The notes below the pieces were generated by a model. The model was not told the origin of the DNA. It searched no databases and saw nothing but the letters and a program-made list of their open reading frames with translations. This document shows, piece by piece, positions 12,985 through 25,442 of a stretch of 64,000 bases of DNA. The translations under genes and the position numbers were made by a program. Within the stretch, counting starts at the first letter, position 1; the number at the start of each line of letters is the position of its first letter. Origin of the DNA: Hirsutella rhossiliensis (Eukaryota > Ascomycota > Sordariomycetes > Hypocreales > Ophiocordycipitaceae); NCBI RefSeq assembly GCF_020360975.1, contig NW_025408669.1, forward strand, positions 8,122,001-8,186,000, in the 5' to 3' direction.

Positions 12985-14330
12985 CTACTAGTAAGAACGG
13001 CTATTATAAGAGCTAGGCTATTAATAATAGCCTTTTTATTATTAAAGGCCCTTACTAGCTTTAACTAACTAAGGCCCTTTTAGCCTCTTTTTTATTATAT
13101 AAGTTAATAAAGGTAAATAGCTTAGTACCTTTTACCCTTATAGGCTATATATTAAGGTTATAAAAGAGGTTAAAGCTAAGGCTAGCTTCTATCTAAGCTT
13201 CTTCCTCTTATAAGCTATAACCCTAGGCCTTTTAATAAGCTTAGGAAAGTTAGTAAAAGGAATAAGGGTTATACTATTATAAGCTAGATATAATATAAGG
13301 ATATAGCTATTATCTATCTTATAAGAATAAGGCTCTTATAATAAAATAAGGTCTGCTTTTATTTCTAAGGCCTACTCTAAGATCGATAGGTTAGCTATTT
13401 CCTACCTATTAATATTATACTATATAATACTAATAGGGTTATAGTTAGGCCTAAGGGGTATAAGGGGACTTAAAGGCCCTATATATATAAGGAGGCTAAG
13501 GCTATTAAGTATTTTCTATTCTTTTATAGACTCTATATTATACTATATTAGTTATAAGGTACTCTCTCTTATAGTTATAATATTAAACCTTAAAGTAAGA
13601 GTAGCTTTAGCTAGCTTTATAGCTAAGGTAGTTATAATCCTTAGTTAGGTACTATTTTAAGTAAAAGGTATACTTAATAAGCTATTAATAGGTCTAAGGG
13701 TTATAGCTAAAAGAAAGGTACCTATAGTATTATATATATATAGTATATTCCTTATAGGCCTTAACTTAAATATATAGACCTATTATATAAAGGTCTTTTT
13801 TTTAGTATTTAGCCTTTATAGCCTTTAAAGGGCCTATAAAATAATAGATCCTACCTTTTATATTAAGCCTAAGGTACCTAGCTACCTAGGCTGCCCTAAG
13901 ATATCGATCCTACTATAGGTCTTAGCCTCTAGAATAAAGATATCTAAGATATAGGTTTCTAAGAGGTTAGGAATACTCTAGGCTACTAGCTTAGTTTAGC
14001 TAATAAAAGGGTTAGCTAATTTAATAGGTAACCCCTTAAGGTATAAAGACTACTTTTCTCGCTACTTTAAAAGCTTCTTAACTATATAGAGGGCCTTTAT
14101 TATTATAACTATATTACCTTTATTTAAAATTAATAGAGCTAATAAAGCTAGTTACTTTATAGCCTTATTAAGCTTATTATATTTTAAGGTATATAAGTAA
14201 TAGCGGAATTTTACGAAGTTAAGGAATTATATAATACTATATAATAAAGATAAAGAAGGAGTATAACGTAGGATTTCTAACAGAATTTATTAGTAGTATA
14301 TTTATATATTAAAGAGATATTAAAGTTAAT
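12985..14330 (-). mobile_element. Decayed interspersed repeat, family also at 63.35-63.77 kb
   Basis: About 13775-14195 is an inverted relative of 63352-63765, with shared blocks throughout, so this is a dispersed repeat. Both strands are full of stops and no diagnostic domain was recognised. The rest of the stretch, to about 13000 on the left, has similar composition and may belong to the same element. Confidence 0.5.
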
Positions 14331-14554
14331 AATTCTTTATCTATTTATCGGCGGACGTCTAGTCTTTTATAGATAATTATAGCTAAATAAGGGTACTTAT
14401 TAAAACTAGGCTTTAGCTTCTAAGAAGTTCTTTATTTAACGGACTTAGTAATAGTTTTTATATAACTATAAGTATCTTAGTTCTTATATTATTTATATTC
14501 AAATAAAGCTTACTATATTAAGGATCGTAGTATATTTTAGGCTTATTTTATACT

Positions 14555-14749
14555 AAGCGTTATTTCTTTAATTCCTAGTTAAATAATAACTAGTAACTTA
14601 TTTAATATATAATAATATAAAAAGTAGCGAGCTTTCCTTACTTAATTAAATGGTAATTCTTTTATAATTTATATACTATTATTAGCTTATATAATTAAGA
14701 GAGATTATTATAGCTACTTTATTTATAGTAGGAAAATACCTTTCCTTAT
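14555..14749 (-). repeat. Isolated copy of the long terminal inverted repeat
   Basis: A diverged partial copy of 12751-12977, sharing the segment AGCTTATATAATTAAGAGA and ending TTTCCTTATA. No matching inverted partner was seen close by, so it is a solo end or a deletion product. 14750-15042 after it holds nothing recognised. Confidence 0.5.
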
Positions 14750-15047
14750 ATTATAAAGAGTAATAAAGCTAATAGTTAGCGTTAGTAATCCCTTTTTTAG
14801 CTTTAAGATATATTAAAAGTCCTTCTTTATATTCCTCTTAGCTAACGCCTTAGTTAGGTTCTTAAGCGCCTTCTTTACTATAACCTTAGACTATAAGCTA
14901 GTTTTAAGGTTTCCTTAAGTAGCTAAGAGTAATTATATAAAGCGACGACTAAACCGCCCTTTAAATTAATACTAGTTACTAGCCTAACTACTATATTATA
15001 AAGAGTAGTTTCTTCTTAATATATTATTATATTAAAAGGGCTATTAT

Positions 15048-15532
15048 TATCGCGAAGCGTAGCTTAATTTTATAGTTCTCGGAGATATCCCTTAGTATAA
15101 GGGACCTAGGAAGCTAAAAACACTTAGTATAAAAGAAGGAAGAAGGAGCTAAAAAGAGGTATAGAAAGGAGGGTAGGGGTATAAGGGGAAGTAGAAGTAG
15201 CGATAGCTTCCTATAGAGGTAGTGAGAGATAAGACGGATATACCGGTAACGGCTAGAAAGGAGGGGAAAAACCGGTAAAAAGCTCGGTAGTTAAAAGGAT
15301 ATTAATAGCTTCTTTAAGTAAGATCTTCTTTATTAATTAAGATACTAAATAAGTATAAAGAGCGGTGTTAGATAGAGGAAAGAAGGATAATTAAGGCAAT
15401 ATAATAATTACTCTCCTACCTTTATTGCTGCCCCTATAAGAATTAAATCTCTCTGCCCTACCTATCTAACCCCTTATATCTAATTTTACCTCTATGTATT
15501 TTTATATACTTCTTATATCTCTCTTTATAAGA
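15048..15532 (+). repeat. Copia-2 5' LTR
   Basis: 485 bp, starting TATCGCGAAG (ancestral TG start) and ending ATAAGA. Near-identical in layout to 4438-4923 and 20911-21391. Confidence 0.93.
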
Positions 15533-15546
15533 GTTATAAGCCTAGG
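15533..15546 (+). other. Copia-2 primer-binding site
   Basis: GTTATAAGCCTAGG follows the LTR directly. It matches the unmutated Copia-1 site GTTATGAGCCCGG apart from transitions. That site is complementary to the anticodon stem-loop (CCGGGCTCATAAC) of an initiator-Met tRNA. Priming from such an internal half-tRNA is known for Drosophila copia and relatives. Confidence 0.85.
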
Positions 15547-15699
15547 AGGAATAGAATTCTTATACCTTCCGGCTACTATAAAAGGCATCTTTCTTATATC
15601 CCTTATAGCTTCCTTTTACCCCTCTTACTAGAAAAGCTGATTTTTAACTGACTTTTCTACCCTTCCCCTATAATAATATCGAAAAACGACTCTGCCGTC

Positions 15700-18600
15700 C
15701 CTATAGTCTATAGGACGATTCTTATAGAGCCCTAAGATTAGGATAAGTAGGTAAAGGAGCTATAGGCTCGTATAGATAAAACTATCTATAATTTAGTCTT
15801 CTTTAATAAGTAGGACCCTCTCGAGCCCCCTCTTCGTCTTAGGGCAACGGAATTTATAGAGGGAGCTTCCCTTTTCTCCGAGCTAACCTCTATATAGTAG
15901 AGACCTTTTTCTACTACCTTAGGCGACTACGAGAGTCACCGAAAGGAATACCTTTACGAGACGAAGCTACTAACTACTGCTCGTACGGTAATAACGGAAT
16001 CCGTTAGTGCCGTAAGGCTAATCTCTCTACGAGAGGAAGAGACTCCTAGGTAGTAGCTTTTAAAGCTCGAGACCTCGATAGCTCCCTCGAGGGGCTATAT
16101 AACTAACCGTATTAGGAAGACCTATACGGTATACCTAGGAGCTTTTTCTACTAGGAACCTACTAGCTTCTTTATAGCTATCTAAGTAAGAAGAGATCCTC
16201 GAGGAAGCTAACTAATACTTCTTTATAGAAGCTCTTTCCGGCTAGTAGCTATAGGATATATCTCTACTAATAAAGCTTATTAGTAACGGTTACTTAACTA
16301 TCTTTCGAGAGGCTAGCCGGGAACTAAACGAAGAAGCTACTTAAGTATAATAATAAGCAGTCTTATTCCTTTATAGCTAGCACTCGACCTAGACGGTTCG
16401 ACCTATAGCCCCTATTACTACGGCCCCCTCTGCTGCTACTACGGCTATTACTTCTTCGGCTCCTCCTCCCTCGAGAGCCTTAACCCCGTCGTTAACTATA
16501 GCTACGGCCCTAGGCCCGGCCCTAGCTCCGCCTCTTACTCTAGGCCCGGCCCCGGTCCCGTTAGTTAGACCGGCCCGACTAGTCCCCTAATAGACCTTTT
16601 AGTCTATTAGTCGAAAAATCAGGGAACTAGTCGATATCGAACCTCTTCGTTAAAATTAGTAATAAGGGGTAAAAAGGGGAGGTTTTTAAGCAGAACTTCT
16701 AGATCGGGACGAGGATTCCTCGAAGAAATAAAAGACTAAGCGAAACAGCTGCCTAGCCTATAAATCCCTAGGCTATCGATTATTATAATACTAGTAGGGG
16801 TTCGAGGAAAACCGACCTAAAGGATTTAACCCTTTAAAGAGGCTATAAGAAATAATATAATAGTCTCTTAAGGAGGACCCCTCGTTATAAAAAAAGATAG
16901 ACGAGATTCGGGTTACTAAGAAATAGTAACTAACGCCGCTGCCCTTATTCGAGCTATAAATTCGAGGAAAAATCGTTGGTATAGTAAATCCAGCATTCGT
17001 CTTCCCTATAGATTAGTAAGACTAACCGTTAGGACCCTCTTACTATCTCCTATAAAAATTAGCTATCCTTAACTCCGGTGCTTCCCTTAATATCTATAAT
17101 ATACTCTTACGATTCTAGTCTTTTAAGAAGGTATAAAGGGAATACCTTATTGCCGGGGAATTAACTATATAGATAGAGGGATACGGAAGGGTGAACTTTA
17201 CGATAAAATTACCTAATAGGTCTATACGAATTCTTCGACGAAAAAGGGTAGCTTTTTATCCTCGATTTTTAACGAGCTTAATTTCCTTCTACCTTCTTTA
17301 TAAGGAAGGAATCTTCTAGGATACGACGTCTAAGCCTACGAGGCTAGTCTAGAAAAATCAGACTATTAGGCTTATCGAGGAAAAATTCGGTTAATTTATT
17401 CTCGAATTCCGACCTATCCTTAAGAAGGAATCTCTCGAGAAGTTAGCTTTCCCTACTAGGAGGGTAGGTACTAAGGACCCTCTTCTAGCAGCCTAAGAAG
17501 ACGGTCTTCTTTAGTATATACGACTAGGTTACCTAGGCCCCCTAGCTTTATATAAGCTAGGCTAATAATAAGGCGTATGAATAAGGGGCCTAAAGACTGT
17601 CGAATACGAATACTATAGTTAAGGAAAGACTAAGAGACGAATTTCTAGACGAACGCTTTTACGGCTAGACTAGCTATATAAGGAAATTTAGGTCGACTAG
17701 ACCGACGTCTCTAAGGATTAGGAAAGCTTTATTAAGGTAATGTTTTTTATAGACGCTTTTTTAAGGATAGTTTTCCCTTATTTCTTACGGACCTACCTAA
17801 GTAAGTATAACTAGTCTACCCTCTAAGACTTCGTTAACTAGATAAAATCCTACTTTAGCTATAAGGTAAAGAAGATATAGTTTAACGGAGAGCTATTTAT
17901 AAAGGATATCTTAAATTAGCTTCGAAAAAAAGGCATTTTACCCCTCCTATTAGCACCGAATACCTAGGCCTAAAACGGAGGGGTAGAAAGATTAAGGGGT
18001 GCTATAATAGAAAGGGCCTATATAATAAGACTTACTATAAAGCTTCTATACGACCTTTAGAGGGAAGTCGTTAAGACCGCCTACTACCTTCGGAACCGGA
18101 CCCTAAGGGACCCTAGGGGACTAAGGGACTATAGGGACCTAGAGACCCTTTTTAAGACCTAAGGAATAGACTAGAAATCCCCCCTTAAGCTCTTTATAAA
18201 GAAGAGGGCCTCGCTAGCCTACCTTTATACCTATAGCTATAAGGTATACGTAATAACTACTAATATATAGCTAAAAAGGAAGAAGAAAAGAAAGCTTAAT
18301 CCTAGAGCCTTTATTAGTTACCTCGTTAGTTATAATTCTACGAATATCTTTTAGATTTAGATTCCTTTTTTATAGAAGGTTATTTCGACTAGGGATATAA
18401 TTTTCGACGAATCTAGCTTCTTCGACGGAAAGAGGGATTAATAGCCCCTCTTACTCTCTTAACGTTAGCTAATTTAAAAGATTTAAATCCCCCCTTCCTA
18501 ATAGTCTTAAGAAGAGGTCCTAGATAAGGAAACGGAAGAAGAAACTAACGTCGAAGTAGTTAAGGATAACGCTAACTTTAAAGAAGAGGAAGCTACTAAA

Positions 18601-20640
18601 TTAGATAATCTAGATAAAGAAGGAGACTATAGGAAAGCGGTAGAGCTAGAATACGCTTACCTTCCTATGTCTCCTCTTATAGAATAAGAAGAAGATCTAG
18701 AAGTAGCTTTCTTTATTAGTCTTCCCGTCTCGACCCCTAAGGGGGTAGGAAAGGCACCTCTCTTAAAGGATTACCTAGCTGCCTTTTTATCCCTGCTTCG
18801 AGAAGTAAAGGAAGGTATAGGGCCCGATATAGTTACTAAAGAAGACTAATTTCTCCCTTATTTCGATCGTCTTTCCGACTTCTATCTAACGCTAATAGAA
18901 GACGGTTCCTATAAAGCATTTATAGTAGGCCGGCTCTTTAAGCTATAGTTATTAGCAAGGAAGGTATATAAAAGAGACCTCCCGGACCTACTAGTAAACT
19001 AGAAGTAGCTAGAAAGACACCCTTTTAAAGACTAGTTTTTCTAGGCCTAGAAAGACTACCTAGCCTTATATAAAGAGATAGGGTCTTTTAAAGAGGTCCT
19101 TAAGGAAAGGGTAAGAAGAAAATAGGTCCTTAGCTATAAATAGATCTTTATCTATAAAACTAATAAACACGGCTTCCTTTAAAAGTATAAAGCCCGGCTA
19201 GTTATCTATAGGAACTAGTAGGAAAAGGGGGATCTTCCTACTAAGGTAACTACCTTAGCAGGGATATCTTTTCGGACCCTTATAGCTATAGTAGTAGAAT
19301 TCGACCTCGAGCTCGATTAGATAAATATAGTTAATACCTTTATTAACTACTTACTTAAGGAAGAAAAGGTTATCTATATACGCCTTCTACTAAGCTTCTA
19401 ATAGCTAGGAAAGGTTCTATAGCTTAAGAAAGCTCTATATAGACTACGAAGATTACCCTTTCTTTAGCAATAGCATTTAATAGGTTCCCTTAAAGCCCTA
19501 CGCTTTAAGAAAGTCCCTTAAGAACCGTGTATAATATAGAAGGGTAAAATCACGGTCTTTTTCTACGTCGACGATATTATCTAGGCCTACCTAAAAGAGG
19601 AAGAAGCTACTACTAGGGAGGCTATATAAGGCCTATAATAAAGGTATAAGATAACTAGGCTAAGGGAGCTAAAGTAGTTCCTAAGGATACGAATCCTTTA
19701 GAATAGGTCCTAATAGACTATCTAGCTTACCTAGGACGCCTATATCGATAAGGTCGCTTATAAATTCCTCCTTAATTCCCTCGATAAGAAGCTTCCCTCT
19801 ACGCCTATATTAGATAAAGAGCTTTTACCTAATCCGTCCTTTTAAGCTAGGGAGTAAGAGAAATACTAATATTAATAGAAGGTAGGCTCCCTACCTTTTT
19901 TAGCTATTTCTACTAGACCGGATATCTCTTTTACGGTCTCCCGGCTAGCTAGGTATAACTAGAAACCTAGCCCTAAGTATTAAGAAGTAGTAGATAGAGC
20001 TATCCTTTATCTCTATTTAACGAGATTATATAGTCTACGCTTAAGAGGGTAAGGAAGGAAATAAGCTGCTAAAATCTTCTATTATTTAAGCGATTCGTCC
20101 TTTATAGATAATACCTTAGATAGAAAGAGCTTATAAGGGTATATTATATCCCTTTTTAGAGGAACTATTGCTTAGAGAGCTTTAAAGTAAGCTACTATTA
20201 TAACTTTTAGTATAGAGGTAGAGCTACTAGCTCTTTTAGAAGCATTAAAAGAAGCGATTTTCTTAGCCGGCTACTAATATCTCTACGACTATAAATCCCG
20301 ACCCCGTTAGCTATAGAAAGCGATAATATATAGACTATACGGATTCTTATAAAGGAAAATAGTAAGCTATTAACCCGGCTACGGTATATTAATATCTATT
20401 AGTATTAGTTACGCTAAGAGGTCTAAAAGGGACTTATTTCCGTCCGTTAGGTTCTAACGGTATTAATAAAAGCCGACGGTCTTATAAAGCTCTTACTAAA
20501 GTAGAAGCTAGCTGTCTTTTTATAGTAAATTTAGCTAGAAGACGTTCGATAGAAGCTGTCCTTAGAAGCCCGCCTTAAGAGTCTATAAGAGGAGCTAATA
20601 GCACGTAGGAGGAAGGAGACGTCTATAGCTAAAGAGAGGA
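15700..20640 (+). pseudogene. Copia-2 gag-pol, RIP-disabled
   Basis: Gag region about 15.7-16.7 kb. A zinc knuckle at 16750-16791 has CX2CX4HX4C spacing, with the second Cys, the His and the last Cys turned to Tyr. Then come a protease-like segment (A-I-L-N-S-G-A-S near 17070), a GAG-pre-integrase region and the integrase core. The core shows D-V-S-K-D then F-I-D-A-F near 17704-17760 and A-P-N-T-x-A-x-N-G-G near 17956. RT has F-Y-V-D-D-I-I at 19561-19581, followed by L-R-I-R-x-L-x-F-L-G-I-R-I-like text. Copia RNase H has D-N-T-L-D-R-K-S near 20110 and later E-L-L-A-L-L-E-A-L-K-E-A. Dozens of TAG/TAA stops replace expected Gln and Trp, so no protein is made. Confidence 0.93.
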
Positions 20641-20901
20641 ATTAGGACTTATCCTAAAGGAGGGCCCCTAGCTTAATTAGGACTTATTCTTCTTAAAGGC
20701 CCCCTTTTAGGACTTAACCTAGAGAAGCCCCCTTTCTTATAGGACTTAATTTCTCCTTAGGCCCCTTTTTCCTAAAGTAGGTCTAAAAGAGCTTAGGGCT
20801 AAACCCGGATTTCTCGAGTAGGATAAGTATAGACTAAGACCTCCTCTATACGCTACCCTATATATTTAGCTTTACCCTTTCTATAAGGGCAGGCTATAGC
20901 T

Positions 20902-20910
20902 AAGGGGGTA
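20902..20910 (+). other. Copia-2 polypurine tract
   Basis: AAGGGGGTA immediately precedes the 3' LTR, the position used to prime plus-strand DNA. Copia-1 has the matching tract AAGGGGGTG. Confidence 0.75.
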
Positions 20911-21391
20911 TATCATGAAGTAGCAATTCGTAGTTCTTAGAGATATCCCTTAGTACGAGGGACCTAAGAAGCTAAAAACACCTAGTATAAAAGAAGGAAG
21001 AAGGAGCTAAAAAGAAGTATAGAAAGGAGGGTAGGGGTATAAGGGAAAGTAAAAGGTAGCGATAGCTTCCTATAGAGGTAGCTAGAGATAAGATAGATAT
21101 ACTAGCAACGGCTAGAAAGGAGGGGAAAAACTAGTAAAAAGCTCGGTAGTTAAAAGGATATTAGTAGCTTCTTTAAGTAGGATCTTCTTTATTAATTAAG
21201 ATACTAAACGGGTATAAAGAGGGGCGTTAGATAGAGGAAAGAAGGATAATTAAGGTAATATAATAATTACTCCCCTACCTTTATTACTGCCCCCGTAAGA
21301 ATTAAATCTCTTTGCCCTACCTATCTAACCCCTTATATCTAATTTTACCTCCGTGCATTTTTATATACTTCTTATATCTCTTTTCGCGAGA
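20911..21391 (+). repeat. Copia-2 3' LTR
   Basis: 481 bp. Relative to the other copies it has a small deletion or rearrangement just after the start (TATCATGAAGTAGCAATTCG replaces the GCGAAGCG...GATTTCGC segment). It ends CTTTTCGCGAGA before the TSD. Confidence 0.93.
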
Positions 21392-21396
21392 ATTAT

Positions 21397-22104
21397 AATT
21401 ACCTACTATAATACTATTATAAGCTTTAAATATAGCTAGAGTAGTATAAAGTTTTAATAATAATAAATAGCTTTTACTTTTAGCCTTACTTATATTAGTA
21501 GTGCTTATAGTATAATAATAATATAATAGGTAGGTATTATAGTTTATATAAAAGTCTATAACGCTTAAAAAAGTATATTATAACTTAATAATAATCCTAA
21601 AGAGCTAATAAGGTATAGCTATTAAAAGTTAAGCTTACGCCTATATATACTAAGAGGCGCGCCCCTTATCCCTATAAGTAAAAATAATACTATTATTATA
21701 TTTAAAGGTACTAAATATAGTAGTTAACTTAAAGGATACTAAGGAAGTTACTTAATAAATCTATATAACTATAAGCTATTAAATTAGTAAGGAAACCTTT
21801 TCCCTCTTATACTTTATATATATATATATATATATAGTTATACTTATAAATACCTTCTTTTAATTAAGAGAGCGTAATATATACCCTCTTTTTTTAATAT
21901 AAAGACCTAATAACTAGTAATAGTTATATTAAAAAAGGGCGCTAGAATTTCTTTATAGGTACCTTTCTTTAAATCTTATATTAACTTAAATACCTAGATA
22001 TTCTTTAGAGCGCTTCCTTAATAATAAGGAGGTAAATATAAAAGAAGTAAGAAGAGGTTAATATCCTTAATAATATAAGATTTAAGGAATTTATAGTAGT
22101 AAAT
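21397..22104. other. AT-rich sequence, no gene seen
   Basis: Decayed sequence between two copia insertions. It contains a TA microsatellite at about 21808-21832. No coding motif or terminal repeat was recognised on either strand. Confidence 0.5.
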
Positions 22105-22109
22105 AGTAT

Positions 22110-23077
22110 TATTATAAAGTATAGCTTAGTTTTATAGGTCTTAAAGATATCCCTTAGTAAGAGGGACGTAGGAAGCTAAAAAACACTAGTATAAAAGAAG
22201 GAGGAAGGAGTAAAAAAGAGGTATAAAAAGGAGGGTAATAGTAAGTCTCGCAAAGAGAAATACGAGAAGTATATATAAAATATATAAAGGTAAAATTAAA
22301 AGTAAGGGGTCGGATAGGCAGGGCAGAGAGTTTTAATTCTTACGGAAGTAGTAATAAAGGTAGGGGAGTAATTATTATATTACCTTAATTGTCCTTCTTT
22401 CCTCCATCTAACGTCCCTCTTTATACCCGTTTAGTATCTCGATTAATAAAGAAGATCCTACTTAAAGAAGCTACTAATATCCTTTCGACTACCGAGCTTT
22501 TTACCGGTTTTTCCCCTCCTTTCTAGCCGTTGCCGGCATATCCGTCTTATCTCTCGCTACCTCTATAAGAAGCTATCGCTACTTCTACTTCCCCTCTTAC
22601 CCCTACCCTCCTCTCTGCACCTCCTTTTAGCTCCTTCCTTAAAACCTGTTTTTTAGCTTCCTAGGTCCCTTATACTAAGGGATATCTCTAAGAACTACGA
22701 AATTAGGCCACGCTTTGCGATAGTAAGAGGGGAATAAAAAGTAGTAATAGCTTCTTATAAAGGTAGTAAGGGATAGGACGGATATACTAGTAACGGCTAG
22801 AATGAAGGGGAAAACCTAGTAAAAAGCTTAGTAGTTATAAGGATATTAGTAGCTTTTTTAAGTAAGATCTTCTTTATTAATTAAGATACTAATAGGATAT
22901 AAAGAAAGGCGTTAAATAAAAGAAAGAAGGATAATTAAGGTAATATAATAATTATTCCCTTATTATAATTATTGCCCTTATAAGAATTAAATAACTTTAC
23001 CTTACTTATCTAACCCCTTACTTTTAATTTTACCTTTATATATTTTATATATACTTCTTATATCTCTTTTTATAAGA
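22110..23077 (+). mobile_element. Solo copia LTR interrupted by a second solo LTR
   Basis: A plus-strand solo LTR of the Copia-1/2 family (22110-22245 plus 22728-23077) with outer TSD AGTAT at 22105-22109 and 23078-23082. It is split by an inverted solo LTR of the same family. It begins TATTATAAAGTATAG, the RIP-decayed form of TATCGCGAAGCGTAG. Confidence 0.92.
22246..22722 (-). mobile_element. Solo copia LTR nested in an older LTR of its own family
   Basis: 477 bp on the minus strand, starting TCTCGCAAAG and ending TTTGCGATA. It is flanked by a perfect 5-bp TSD GTAAG (22241-22245 and 22723-22727). Removing it rejoins the host LTR exactly. It is visibly less TA-converted than its host, as expected for a later arrival. 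Confidence 0.95.
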
Positions 23078-23116
23078 AGTATAAGTAAAACTTATAAGAT
23101 ATTAAAGCTAAAGTAC

Positions 23117-23402
23117 TCTTAAGTAAGGGCTTAAAAGTATAGTAAAAGAAGTAAGGGTATAAAAAGGTAAATTTAGTAATTTATATCTTAGTTTAATTAT
23201 TAAGATAAGGGAGGGGCTTATATAGGTATAGTAACTATATATAGCTAGCTAAAAAAAGGTATTAAGATATTCTTATACTTGAGTTAAGCCTATATAATAT
23301 CCTTAGGATAAGGGAGTTATATTAATTAAGTAAGCTTCTTTATATATAACTATTAAGTCTACTAAGTATATCTATAGCCTCTTATACTTACTCTCCTTAA
23401 TA
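23117..23402 (-). repeat. Copia-F 3' LTR
   Basis: 286 bp, direct repeat of 50115-50400. On the minus strand it starts TATTAAGGAG (ancestral TG) and ends TTAAGA. Confidence 0.93.
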
Positions 23403-23411
23403 TACCCCCTT

Positions 23412-24947
23412 ACTACCTTACCTTCTAAATAGTAAGGTAATAGGTAAAGGAGCGTTTAGTTTAATAAATATAAAGCTATTTTAATATTAAATTTAGCTAC
23501 TTTATTATTTATTTAAGGAGGTTATTTAAAAATAAAAAAGGCTCTTAAATTTCTTATCTTATAAAAAAGGAAGGTAATATAGTAAAAGGGAAGTTAATTT
23601 AATAGCTAGTACTTTATACTATATAAGTATATTATACTAGTCGCCCCTTCTTACTTAAGGAGGGTTTAAATATTAGTTATTTAAGGTTATATAACTTAAT
23701 CTTACTACTTAACTTAGTAGTTAAAGGTTATTATTATTAACCCCTCTTATAAGGGATATAGCTATTATAAGGCTAGGTAAAAGAAAAGGAATAGTATATA
23801 AAAGATAAAAGCTAGGACCTAAGAGGATAGGATATAAGGAGAACCCCCCTCCTTATATCCTATCTCCTTAGGCCCTTAAGTTTATTAACCGCGCTCCCTT
23901 TAAGGCATAGTTATATAACTTACTCTTTTACTTTAAAGGGAGTTAAACTTATAATTAATAGGGTTATATAACCTACTCTTACCGTTTAACTAATAGTTAT
24001 AAGTTATATTTATAACCTTTTTTATATAGAGGGGTATAGTAAGGCATCCCTTTAAGTAGCCTAGGTACTATAGTACCTTTACTAGCAACGTTATCTTTTA
24101 AGATAAAAGTAATCTTAAATATAAGCTTTTTAATAATATATTCCTTATATTAATTAGTCTTATTTTAGTAAAGCTATTATAATTATTATAAGTTTAAGCG
24201 CTATAGTATTATACTAATTAAGGGGTAGTCTAGTAATAGCTTTACTCCTTAGTAGTAAATAAAGCTAACCTCTACCCCTTATATCTTTATAGTTTCTTAA
24301 CTAAATTAAGATCTAACTATATTATTAAAATCCCTTAATCTTAGTATATATAGTAGTGCTCTTATTATTAAGATCTAGCGATTATTAAGTTCGCTATAAT
24401 AAAGAGATATTATACTTTAATATAGTAGTTAGGTATATTATCTCTTAATATATCTTCTAGCTATATTACTAGCCTTAGTTACTTAATAAAGTTCTAATAC
24501 TTTTAGTATATAAGCGCTTTTATTATACTATTAGCTAGGTTACTTATTAATATAATCTAGTTAACTTTTATTTAATCTTACTATACCTCTTAATAAAGCT
24601 AGTAATTATAAATATTAATATACTTAAGGTTTATCTTAAGCTTTATACTTAATTTTATTAAAAGCTTAATAGTTTAAAGGTTATTATATTAAAGCTTTAT
24701 AGTCCTTTTAATACTAATACTAAGCTCCTTGATTAGCTAGCTAAATACTACTTATTCCTTAGCTATTTATATAAGTACTAATAATTTAGCTTTTATAAAG
24801 GACGTTATTATAGTAGCTTACTTAATAGCTTTTTAATTAATTAGCTTACTAAGGAATAAGAATATATATCCTTATAAGGACTTCTTAGTCTTTAAGTTAT
24901 TAGTATATAAGGAGTTAGATATATATATTAGCCGTCTTATTAAGTTT
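23412..24947 (-). pseudogene. Copia-F RNase H and 3' region
   Basis: From 24947 leftwards the minus strand reads a copia RNase H: L-K-T-K-K-S-L-x-G-Y-I-F, then T-I-I-T-S-F-I-K-A, an I-A-K-E motif, and later I-N-L-K-Y-I-N-I-Y. These are decayed forms of the T-R-K-S-x-x-G-Y, S-S-T-E-A-E, A-x-K-E and H-I-D-I landmarks. Copia-1 inserted in this coding sequence, and the preceding part continues at 31269. The 1 kb nearer the LTR (about 23412-24400) shows no clear domain. Confidence 0.75.
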
Positions 24948-25433
24948 TCTCGCGTAGAGAGATGCGAGAAGTGCATGAAAATGCACGAAGGTGAAATTAG
25001 AAGTAAGCGGTTAGATAGGCAGGGCAGAGATGTTTGAATCTTGCGGGGGCAGCAATTGCAGTAGGGGAGTGATTGTTGTATTGCCTTTATTATCCTTCTT
25101 TCCTCTATCCAACGCCCCTCTTTATACCCTTCTAGTATCTCAATTAACAAAGAAGATCCTACTTAAAGAAGCTACTAATGTCCTTTCGACTACCGAGCTT
25201 TTTGCCGGTTTTTCCCCTCCTTTCTAGCCGTTGCCGGCACATCCGTCTTATCTCTCGCCACCTCTATAGGAAGCCGTCGCCACTTCTGCTTCCCCTCATG
25301 CCCCCACCCTCCTTTCTGCACCTCTTTTTAGCTCCTTCTTCCTTCTTCCACACCGGGTGTTTTTTAGCTTCCTTGGTCCCTCGTGCCAAGGGATATCTCC
25401 GAGAACTGCGAAATCAGGCCACGCTTCGCGACA
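24948..25433 (-). repeat. Copia-1 3' LTR
   Basis: 486 bp. Minus-strand start TGTCGCGAAG, end CTACGCGAGA. The best-preserved LTR of the family in the window. A perfect 6-bp stem with a 4-base loop (GTGCAT/ATGCAC) lies at 24971-24986. Confidence 0.96.
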
Positions 25434-25442
25434 CACCCCCTT
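25434..25442 (-). other. Copia-1 polypurine tract
   Basis: On the minus strand AAGGGGGTG abuts the 3' LTR start TGTCGCG, as required for plus-strand priming. Confidence 0.8.

Larger units (their letters stand above)
15048..21391 (+). mobile_element. Copia-2: full-length Ty1/copia retrotransposon, RIP-inactivated
   Basis: A 6344-bp element bounded by direct LTRs (15048-15532 and 20911-21391). A perfect 5-bp target duplication ATTAT lies at 15043-15047 and 21392-21396. A primer-binding site follows the left LTR and a purine tract precedes the right LTR. The interior encodes gag then pol in the copia order protease, integrase, RT, RNase H. It is the plus-strand relative of Copia-1 and is more heavily mutated in the stretches compared. 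Confidence 0.95.
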
